64,000 nt of DNA, from the NCBI GenBank assembly GCA_944470555.2, contig OX104129.1, forward strand, positions 51,617,998 through 51,681,997, in the 5' to 3' direction. The position numbers and the translations under genes are program-made. Source of the stretch: Heterobilharzia americana (Eukaryota; Platyhelminthes; Trematoda; Strigeidida; Schistosomatidae). The notes below the pieces were generated by a model. It saw nothing but the letters and a program-made list of their open reading frames with translations. It was not told where the DNA came from and did not search any database. Below, in pieces: positions 40,001 to 52,000 of the stretch; position 1 is the first letter of the stretch, and every line of letters starts with the position of its first letter.

Positions 40001-43000
40001 TCAGCTTAATTATCACCGTTTTACAATTCTTTGACAGCAGTTGTCGCTTATCTCACCACTTATCATCAGTTCATTCCTCCTTATTTGTTGACCCATTTCC
40101 TATCTCTTCCACCTGAACAAATACCACCACCCCTCCACGGACTGTATATTTTGCATACTGACTGAACAACTTATTAGTGCAATTATCTGTCACTTTACTG
40201 AGTATAAATACGACTGTACAGCTTGATAATGAAGTCGTTGAAAAGAAATATTTCTTCGCTGATATATGCCTTGTTCTTGTTAATGAATAAATGGGTATAT
40301 TTCGTCAGTTAAATATAGAATGACAGACCTAAATAAGATCATTAATCTATAAAGACTCTTGGCTATTTCATTGCATGCATTAACATACAACGACACAATA
40401 GAATGGGATGAAACCACTGTACTTAAGTCCAATATAATTAGGTGGAGAGAGAGATTGATTACTGAATCTTTATTCAACGAGTCAACACCCAATACATGTA
40501 ATAGAAATGACGCAACACCCATACCAGAGATATGGAAGATTTTACTACCAGTAAAAACAAATCATTGGGTGACGTAACTATCGAAATCAAATGTTCAAAG
40601 TAGTGTGATTACACTGACATGAATATGAGCAATAATTTATGCTCGAAACGTCATCAAGTAAATAATACCAGATCACTGTGTGTTGTAAGTCAAATAAGCA
40701 AATCTAATATGGAATTAAATTCTACCACAGTGCCCAAGTTTTCCATCTGTATATGACTTTCAAAAGGATTTATAGTCAGTTCGAAAACTTTTGAAGTATA
40801 CTTTATAAATATTAATTAAAAAACAGGGGGAGGCTTTCTGTATTTTATGAAGCAATTGACTAAATGTCATGTGCTATCTTCTTTTCAATGATTACGGTGA
40901 TCTCAAAAATACTAATAGCATATTGGTAAGATTATGTTTAGCTGCAGTCGGAAATGCAACGAAATACCTTCAGGAAACTATATAAAATTGGTAAAAATGC
41001 TACGGAATTCATTTTGCTCTTTGGTTTCAATTTTAGGTGTATTCATAACAGTTTTCGTTCAGGCCTCTAAAACGTGTCACTTACTATTTCAATACTCCTG
41101 TTGCCATATGAATAAAAAGTAAATAAGGTTGTTTTTGCTACCTTGCTTTTCCCTTCACTTATTAAGAAATAAGATTACCAATGTCCAATTTCTAGAACAA
41201 CTTAGTCTCACTATGGTTTGAATTTCGATGTTGCAATTAACCTTATACTTTCTACAAGCAACAAGTAGTTTCGATGCTGCAGTCTGTAATTTACCTTTAA
41301 ATGATTAGACCGAACTGCTTGGTATATGGACTCCTGCACATGTGTCTTGATGTCGTCAGTAATTTCCGTTTGACAGTAATAATGACTGGTGGCTGGAAAT
41401 GGTATCTAAGACACAATTTTCGTCCTATACCAGTTGCAAAACAAGTGGCTATTGTGGATCAGTGACTCTCCGGCATAAAGCTGTCAGTCTTGGGCTAGTC
41501 TTGGAAGGAACAACATCTTTCGCTGAGAGACAGATACATTCAGTTGACCATTTCTAAATAGGATTAACATGCGTCCTGGGCTGTTTTTTCAACCGCTCCC
41601 CACTATTACTATCAACAAACCCTCCTTTTCACTTATCAATCATGAGTTACTGCGCACTACCTATTGTAAGTTTAATCGAGTACCATAACTAAATATTACT
41701 GTTGTTGTCAGTCGTTTCACTCGAAACCCTTTCAATGATAGATCTGGTATATAATTGAAATAAGAGTTAACTGATTATTTCGTCGTCGTATCTCCAGTAA
41801 ATTAGTACAGTGGGCATATTGATGTAGCAACTGGAGAACGCTACTAACAAACGTGCATATCAGTAGTACATACGAAAATGGCAGAAAATGCAAGAAGTGA
41901 TAGTCATCACTGCAAACAGATTCTGTAGGAAAGCGGACAGAGTGTCGAGTACAAGTAGTAAGAGCAGGACACTGCTAAGAAGGAGGTTTCTTGGTAATGA
42001 AGACCTTAATGGAAGGTTTAATATTTTTGCTAATACTTATTGTAGTTTTCCCGCAAACGAAATCTATTACCCCACAGAAATTCTTTTCAGTGAGATAATA
42101 ATAAGTTATCCATCACAAATTAAACTTCATTTAGAAATAAACGGAATAGACTATGCAATACTGCGATAGTCGTCTTTCAAATGTATAAAACAGAAGTCAA
42201 TGTTGCTTATGTTAATATTTCATTATTTACTGACAGAAACTTTATCAAAGTATTGGTAAACTAGAATTCGAACCACCTGACAGTACAAAATCCTTCGTAC
42301 AGAATAAACCTGATTAATCTATCACATGAAATCTTGGATATTGCAAAATTTTGGTTTAGGAAGACTTTGATAAAGCCACTAGCACCTAATAATGAAACGT
42401 CTGTAAAGGTAACTTCGTTTTGTTTTCGATTTGTTGGGAAATGCAAACACAACAATAATGAATATCTTTAACGCAACGCCCCAATTTTTCAAACTGTCAA
42501 ATTTCGACCTGGTTTGGATAGTAATCCATAGATAGGCTAGAATACGAATTTTAGTGACACCAACCCACTATTTCTATGAGATTGTCAAGGAAATGATTAT
42601 CAGTCAATTAAAACACTGTTATTAGTAATTGCCACGGGAACCAAGTGAAAGAAAGAAATTATGACAGTCGACAAGAGGTGAGCAACCTCTCCACTGCAGT
42701 CTAAATTAAATTGTGCTATTATGAAAGACTACCATCACCTCTATGGCTATCTGCAATGCGTCAGAATTTAATCATCCCGACTTAAGCCATAAAAAGAGAG
42801 GGAAGAGGTGGACAATCGATCAAAAAACAGAACTAACATCAACTTCTCTTTTTCCATTCGTTCCCTATTCAGCTGACTCTGAAGTTCTGTTTGAATCTGT
42901 TCAAAGTTTGTTTGGGATCGCATAAAACCTTCTAGTAATTTGTTGTAATTGATTCTGATTTCTTCTAATTCGAGGTGCTTTTGTCGTAGGGCGTTTTCAT

Positions 43001-46000
43001 ATTTCGCCTCCTGTATGGAAAGAGAAGATTAGGTCAGTATACACTATATGATGCCTTCACATATGAACATTATCTAGTGGTTGAGCTTTCAAAGTTATGG
43101 AACGGAATATTTGTTGACTAATTTTAAAACACTGGTCCATCTCAATAGTTTTGGTTTCGGTTTTCTGACCCTGGTGTGCCTAAAAGATGAGAAAAATATG
43201 TTAAGCATAAACGTTTCAGCCCACTTTCTGAACCGACTAACGTGTTCCATAAGACACAAAATGAAGTACAGCAAAATGATCTCAAGTATCTCAAGTGCGA
43301 TTCAAATTCCTGAGGATTAATACCATCTTCTTCACTGGTGATTACAACCCTTTTGTACACAAGAATATTTCGGAGTTTATTCAGTAAGGTAACGAGTGAA
43401 TCAAATTCAAAGGTTTTTTAGTATTCACGGTCAATAATTAGGAACAGTTTATTCAAAAACGGTAGTTAACTGCATTTACTTGTAAAAAACAGAAAAAGGT
43501 ACTCCCAAAAAAGAAGTTATAAAAAAATTGTGAGTAACTTATAAGCCAATCGGATTGAGCAAATGAAATCGTATCCATGGATAAAACTGAGAAAAACTCT
43601 ACTAAATCTGAATGGTTTACCTACAATGAATGACTTAAAAAGAAATTAATATAATTAAAGAATGTTATCGAGGATATGAAGATAGTCCTCAAGTACTAGT
43701 TTTCTGATTCTAAATATTCATTATATTTTCTGTTATCTAACTTATACTCTACTGATTCAGATACAAATATGTATCCATTAAGATACGCATTTATAGGTTT
43801 TTCAGTTTCTCTCATTTTCTTTCACCTTACTTATTCGACAAATTTCCTGATGCCTTTTATTCCATATATAAATTAAGAGTAAATACTGGTATTTAAACTT
43901 GAAATGAGATGACAAATGAGCTAACACATCCATCTGATTTCTGGTTGGTATTTGAATGGCTACAATTCGTGGAAATTATCACACTTCAGATTGTTGACGA
44001 CTGATCAAAACTTGGCCTCGGTCATTACATAAGCACAGCCCATCATCTTGTTTGTCCGTATAAATAATCAGGTTAGTCACTGAATAACCTGAGGTAGAAA
44101 AGATACTTATTCTTCGAGTATAAATTAGAATGATCCCTTTAATTTGCACAAAATAATATTTCCTATTTTATTAGTGCCTTGGACGTATAGGGTACTGATC
44201 TGGCATAATAGCAGTGACAAGACGACATATGTTGAACTCTTTAAAGTACCCCTAGCGTGAATAGCTGCCTATGCATTGCAATCTGACAGTACTGATACAC
44301 TAATACATAAATGGAATTAACAACACTTGATATGAAGTAGGAAGACGGATATTTTTCCCAGAAGGACAGATTAAAGCTGTGATAAGAAGAATACTTTATT
44401 AATCCAAACACTTGCAAGTTGGAATTCACCATACTTTTCAGGCCACCTTTTGAGGTTTCTTATTTGCAGTTAAGTGAACTGTATAGCTTTAGAATACCTC
44501 ACCAACACACTTATACACTCACTCAATCAACTAGGAAGGTAGACGATCTCGAAAACACTTCTGATATGATTTGTGTCCTTCATAATACTAACTTTGTCTA
44601 TTATCGCTGCAAGAGGAAAGAATAAATCTGCATATTGACAAAGAAAATTTTGAGATGTCATCAAAACCTATACTATCAAGATTCAAACGGTTATCTTTTA
44701 TAAAATACAGATAATATTACGCATAGAGAACCCCCTGATGTGATGATTCAATAAACTGTAGATCCAATTAAGTTTGGGTAGCATGATGATAATCTTACTT
44801 ACAATACATTTGTCATGAATGACGCATATTTACACTAAATGCCTACGATAAAATTTTTAAAAGTAGTTCAATTTTATTGTGTTTGATGAGTGACAAACAT
44901 ACGCAACTTATGGTATCAAGAGTTTTGTCGTATGAGTTTTCACATTAAAACTGCAGCCGAAAAGAGTGAATGCAGTAAACCTATAAATGCCTACCGAAAC
45001 AACATTACGATGCATATTGCATGCAATCCATATCCGAAGCCTTGAGCTAATAACATTTAAATACACTAGGAAAGTTAAACAAATCATCTCACAGAAAATA
45101 TGTGATTTAATCTATTTTACCTAACTAGACTAAATAAGTTCAGTGTCATAAGGTAGGATATCGGCTCAGATGAGATAAGTACCCCTAAAGCATTCCAGCC
45201 TCACTTAATCCACTTAATCTTCTGTATTCTTATGAACTTGTAAAAATTGAAGACCACTTTTACAAAAAGATTGATCATTCAGTATGCCTTCAGCGTCGAA
45301 CCACATTTCTTTCTACTATAATGTTTATAAAGAATACTTAACATCTTATCATCATTGGGGATGGAATAGCTTAAAATTGATAACCAACAATCAGTTAAGG
45401 TTGCCTTTTACAACTAGACTTACGTGATCGCAGTTTTCGTTGCGTGTGCTTGTACTAACATTAGTATTGACCTTGCTAAGACTTTTCTCAACAAACCAAT
45501 TTACATCACTCTGCGTACATGAATCAATCTTTTCTACATTATTGTACTGATTGTAACAGTTATTATTATTAAAATTTCCCTTTGAAATAAACAAATAATA
45601 GCACTTTCAGTTTTTGTGATCAGGCAAAGACAACTAGAAAAACAAATTAATTATGTTCAGTATGTTCGCACCAAACAATTTCTGCAACAATAAGGAAAGT
45701 ATAAAATGAAAAGAAAGTAACAAATGATTTCATTATTATGAATAAAGGCAGAGCAATCTTCATTGAAAAAGACGGACGAAAATAAACCCTTATCCATCTT
45801 TAATGAAAACAAAAAAACAGAAGCGTAATCAAAGTTAATGAAGTTTATGACTTTCAAAGCACAACTGCCTTTATAATTTTGTGACCTTTCAACAATAAAG
45901 GGAAGTTCCTTCATAAAGCAGATTATATGTTTAGTTGAAACATTCTAACTGTTATCTTTACTGATAGTCAACTCACTGAATAATAGGTAATGTGAATAGC

Positions 46001-49000
46001 TGCTCTACTGGTAGTCTTGCCAACCAACCTCTTTTCCTTACAAGCAGTAATAATATCCAGATTGTTCCAATAAACGTAAGCAATTTATATTGCAAATCAG
46101 TGCCAGTTAGAGGACAAATGAAGTGTTAGATATACAAAGTGATTTATCACTCAGGTTAGTAGCCAAACTTGAAGGACACTGCTTAGAACGTTACAACTAT
46201 GAACTGATACATTGGTGTCTTTGGTTCTACTCTCGTGTACTTGTTTATAAAGTGACTAGTGGCCAATTTTCGAATTATTTAATTTTCAAATCCACAGCCA
46301 TTACACTCAAACCAAACGACTGAAAAATAACTTACATACAACCCGTAAAGGGTTAAGCCTATACTGTTCAAGAACAGAAAAGTTACATGAAAAAGTTGTG
46401 CAGTACATTTCTGTAGCTTATTCTTCGCCAAACTTTTACTTATAAATTTTACTGGTAGCTAACTTTGAAAATATTCATTCATAAAAATTTTACATGTGTA
46501 AATATCACCGTAGTTGTGTGAGACGCATGAAGATCTCTTTCCACATCCATATCATTATTTCATACATTTCCTCTGATTGTAGTATCAATTTTGCAGGGAA
46601 CAGTAATTGGTATCAGTGATTTTCTAAAGTGACTGACTCCACAAATTTCAACCTCGTGATCGATTCTGCAATATGGAACTCTGACTCAGTTTATGTGATC
46701 TAGTATACCTGTTAGTTTAATTACGAATATTCAGTAAGTCACCCCCTACTTGGCTTATCATTTTTGTGTGTACAAAAGGAGTACGTACAGTCAGTGTTTT
46801 TATCATATCCATAGTATTTTCCTATCCCCATTAGCTTCTCCTCCCTCTTTGTTAATTTAACCCTTGTATCCATCCTTTATCACTATTGTTGTCATTACAA
46901 TTGCCTTCACTTTGATTAGTTTCCGGTTTTATTTCACTTAACTGTTTTAATCATTTTAGAAAACTTTGATTTCATCTTGACCAACTTGTCTAATTTTATT
47001 ACATAATACTTAACTGATTTACCACATTCATCAATTTTTTCACCCCCTTCGGGGTCATTTACCTTCTATGAACTGTTCCATGTATTACATGATCTACTTT
47101 ATCATTCATACTTCAGTTGTTATCATAATCGCGAATGCCTGTGTCATCATCCATTTTATGATTTGATTGTCATCATCATCATCATATAGTGTTTAGTTTT
47201 CTTCATGAGGTATAATTTTTAAAATATCATATATATATATATATATACAATTGTACAGCTTGAAAATAAATTCGTTGGAATGAGTCTTTTTGCTGAATAA
47301 CTTGTTCTTGATGTTAAAATGGGAATTATTAAATTATCATTTTGCCTCAGAAACGGTTTTGTTACATTCTGATGAAATCTTTTTGGAAAGTTATCCCATC
47401 TTTCGGAAAAATTGAAAGCTGCATAACTTTTACACATAACCATATATCTTTTCCAAAATCTTCAAAATTCAATGAGGTTTAGTTTGAAGTTGAACTTAAA
47501 ATGACAACTATGAGTATTTGGGAAATTATGTTTAGACTGGAAAAGAATTCCATTTTAGGCTAGTTTATTTGACTTAACACATAGTAAGACAGTATTATTG
47601 ACTACATGATGTTTTGAGCACCTTTGAGCACATTTTGAGTAGTATACTGCTAGTAACCATACCAAAATAATCATAAATTTCTGTCTTCTTTTTTACAATC
47701 TTACTCCTTTACATTCTTTGACTTAATTGGTGGTAGGAATTTCCATGATTCTAGAATCAGTGTTGAATTATGCCTATTACGTGCTAAATGTTGAACAAGA
47801 AGAGAAGGATTCAGGAATAAACTGCTCCTTTCAATTAACCTCATTATTCTTTCGAACTGTTACCCTCTCTCACCCTATTGTGTGGTTGCGTACTACAACT
47901 TCCATGCCATACTATAAAGTGTACGACGCATTCTTTAAACCTACATAAAATGAAAGAAAGTTTACAAAAAACAGGTTAAGAAAGTGAATAATAAAAAGTG
48001 TTGTGTCATGCATGGAAAATGGTGAACAACTGGGAGCTGGTTTACTACCATGAAATCCTAGCTTGTAATTTATCTATCAAGAAAAGCTAAATTTGTAATA
48101 GGTTTCCATAAATCCCTGTACTGGTTAAATATTGATAGTTCTGACTTAACATGGTTTCGAAGAAAGTAGACAACATTTATTGAAAAAAAAACGCTCAAAC
48201 TCACCACTTCATCCTTTTGGACACTTTCATCAAGTTTTGCTGATGACATATCCAGTGAATTGTCGGAAGTAGTGTTTGGATTCTCCTTTGAAATACTTCA
48301 GAATTTCAAGTAAAGTTAGATCTTAGTACGAAATGCAATTAGGGATTCATAATGTAAAAGTTATTTAAAATGTTATTGAAAAGTTGAAATAAGTGAACGT
48401 GATGAAACTTACTTTTTACTCAATATGTCCTTCCTAACTAGGAGACTTTTGGAGTTGCAGTTTCGATTTGAAAATATCATACTTCCGAATTGTGTGAAAT
48501 AGTCGCTGTAACCTTTCCTAGTCATCTCTCCAACGATGAAGCTAGTCTCCATGTTGAACCATCTATCGAACACAAGATCAACTCATAGAATAATTCGGTT
48601 GAAGCTTTTTTATGATCCACTTTTATGCACTTAATGAAGCTGGGGATACAGCCCAGAGTTATCATGAACAAAATAACTGATTTCTCTCTACTCTTCGCCT
48701 CAAAGTGAGAGATCTAATAAAAAACACTGTGAATATTACTGTGATCATATTCAGTACTTATTCATTCACTCAAATCACAATAAAAATATTTCAGTATTCT
48801 ATCCCCCGATTTAGAATTCTTCCAGAACATTTAGGTCTCAATTGCCAGCTGATATCAAATTCGTTACAAGTGACCATGACAGTCTTCGTTTAAGATGACT
48901 GCTTTTTTAAAAACTTCCATTGGAGTCTTTGTCTCTTTCTTCACTTTCGTTACATATTTAATGTGAACATTTAGCCACTTTACTTCGCATTCAGAAACAA

Positions 49001-52000
49001 CTCTCATCTTTAAAAACGTGCAAGCACAGGACAGTTGTTTTGTCCCTGTTTGGGACTCCTTAGCAGCGCATTCGTACGACCACACCAAGTGTTAGACTCA
49101 GGACTACCAGGTCTGTGGTGATACGCTGCCACTGAGCCACTGGATCGGAGAAAGATGGTTCATATTTTCCTACTTCTGTCAGTTCTTGATAAAGTGCGAC
49201 CTTCATTCAACGCCATCGCTGAATACTTGTCCTCGCTTCCAATCGTATTTTCTCTACCAGTCACGAATTTCCATTAAAACTTCGGGAAATCTCATTTCTA
49301 AACAAGTCTCTTATGAGCACAAGACAGTAGTTTAGAAGTAGGAAAATAAAGATCATTGGATCCCGATCTACTGATTCAATAATAACGGGCTTTCCACAAA
49401 CCCGAAGGTCAGGGAACCTGGCGGGGTCATGACTGCCTATTCCTGAGGAGTTCCACACTAGAACAAAACAGTTGTCCAGGGCCTCCAGGTTTTGAGTGAT
49501 TCTCTAACCGATGTCAGTCTGTGGTAAATACCTACATAAAACCAATTAGCCACCAAAAACCTTGTCAAATTTCTTAGCTCTGTGATTACTTTCATCACCG
49601 CATGGATGACCACTATAACTCGAGAAACAACTTTCTGTTCTGTTTCTGAAGGCATCATTATTGATTTAGCCCTTCTTTGTCAACCAATTAGTCAATTAAA
49701 TTGATGCCCATTGGTGACTACCTTCAAGAGGTGATTCTCGAAGTTGCAGTGAGAAGTTGTGACCAGTGGGGCAAACCTAGTGGCTGTGAGGACAAAAACT
49801 CAGCGATGACATTGGGTGGCGATCGCGCTTTATCATGAACTGACAGAAGTTGGAAATATGGACCACTGGATTCCGGTCCGGCGGCTCAATGGTAACCTGC
49901 TGGCCACGAAACCTGAAGGTCGTGGGTTCAACCCTTGGTGGAATCGTGGGTGCGCACTGCTGAGGAGTCCTATACCAGGACGAAACAGCTGTCCAGTGCT
50001 CCAACGTTTCCATTGTTCCTCCAAATGATATCAGTGTGCGATGAATACCAACTTGGAATCAGTGTTTGGATGTGATCTGTACCTAACGGTTATAAAAACG
50101 TTTGGAGTTTTAGTGCATAATGTGGTCAATATGAAAGTTTTTTCCACTGAGTTGTCTTTTCATTATGTTTGACGTTGTATTTTTCATTGTTCTCAATTTG
50201 GAAAGTTTTGAAGGACTAAGTACATTCTAGTTATTATTACTCACAATAGTCTTAACTCAGAAGATAATTGAAAAGGCTAAACAGTAACTAATTTCAAAGG
50301 TAACTACTGTCAAGCTTGAAAGCTTGAAAGTTACATTTAGTTTGGGCCAAAGGCTGAAAACTGGCAGTCAAGTCCTCATTCTGTGCGAGCGTAGCGGCTG
50401 ACTGAAAAATCGTTAAAATAAGTTTAGTATATTTTTCACTGGAAAACAGAAATTATCAGTAGTTTTAAGAAAAGAAATGTTGCTTGAAACTTCTTAGCTA
50501 AATTCCGATTATTGAATGTAGTGAATTTAGGTTAAGTATCATATACTGCTGTGATGCACGTTTTTTCAAGGGATTCATTTAGTGTACGGTACCAGTAATC
50601 ATTTTCTACAAGTATCCAATAACTAATGCATGTGTAAAGCCAGTACTATGAAACCTCATTCATACCCTGAATAACTTCTTTCTTTAAGGCTAGGATAAAA
50701 AGCAAACACAAGTCCCCAAAAGACTTAGAAATGCCTGCATAAATACCAACGAAACTGAAACCTATATAAGAAGGCTTTCATCAATAGCTGATTTATATAT
50801 AGGAGTAAAACTTTGGCACTTGCATAGATTGTAATTAAAGTCCATGTAGTACAAATAAACAAAGTTTTAGTCACATGGCCAGCAATTCTTATTTTCCTCT
50901 TAACGCAATCATTTTTTGCAAAACTAAACCAGTAGTGCCACTGCAGTAGGACAGAAGTATTTTCAAGATTCCATTCAAATGTGAACAGGTGCATCCTTTT
51001 CGTTTCTTAATGATCTCTTACATAACTACGACAGTGGGTGGAAAGAACAGTTAGATAAATATGCTTCCCACTACAGAATCAGTAAACAGTTATGCTTGCT
51101 TCACAACGTCTAAATTCCTTAACCATCAGAAGACTCACTGCAAAACAGCCTGCTTTTCGGCCAGGTTAACACCTTGTGAGTATAGCACATTGATAACCCT
51201 ATACCAGATTGATGAAAAGAACTTAAAGTATCATGTCCAGGGTGGCTTTCTTAAGATACTGGTTTTCTGTTAAACAGCCCGTACTTTCTATCCAAAACTA
51301 GTTGTTTTTCTACGATAACTACAATCAGTTGTCATCACTGAGCAATATTTATACTCCTGTTCTTATTTCACACTGTGTCCTTGCATCATATTGGCTTCAA
51401 GTACAATAAGAGACTTTTAGGCACTATGTTGCATGCCACATAAGATAATGAGAGCACACTTCTGTAAGTTCCTTAACTAGGACCAGGTATATGCCGCTAT
51501 TTTCAAATTTTCAAGAGTTCCCTAAGTGACACGATTTCCTTAATGAAGACCTCTTTGAAATCTGTTGATTCTTATGAAGACCCAAACGGAAATTACACTT
51601 TGTTTTTATTTGATATTTTTAAGTAGCTTTGGTTGTTTCAACACCAATACTGCAGAAGGTTTGCAAGGAAGGAAAGGTACCTGCCGATTGATTGGAAGAA
51701 GGGCTACTTTGTCAAACTCCCAAAGAAGGGAGACCTAAGGTTTGCAAGCACTGGCAAGGAATCATGATAATATCCACACCAAGTAAAATATTAGGCCGCA
51801 TCATCCTAGAAAAACTAAATGATGCGCATCAAAAACAAGCACCAATCACCATCAACAAGAGATATCTAAACAAGGTTGTCTCTTTCACCTACACCTACCT
51901 AGGCAACATCGTTTCAACTACAGGCGGCATAGATGAGGACGTCAAAACCAGGATCGGAAAAGCAAGATAGGCCTTCATTAATCTGAAATCAGTGTGGAGA

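Larger units (their letters stand above)
33905..40312 (+). mobile_element. Penelope-like element with inverted arms, split by a LINE
   Basis: The plus-strand body (37758-39832) codes decayed RT and GIY-YIG. The 3' end, 39668 to about 40150, is repeated in inverted orientation at the 5' side as 37757 to 37379 and, past the inserted LINE, 34014 to about 33905. The arms are almost identical: only one difference is visible over the inner 370 bp. An inverted 5' copy of the 3' end is a known PLE arrangement. The tail continues beyond the arm to about 40312, ending in 'gggtatatttcgtcag'. The LINE sits in one arm only, so it arrived after the arms formed. Confidence 0.8.

Noticed and set aside
41888..42169. 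Plus-strand frame of 93 codons
   Set aside because: It has no domain, no repeat homology and no splice context; the length is within chance for the window.
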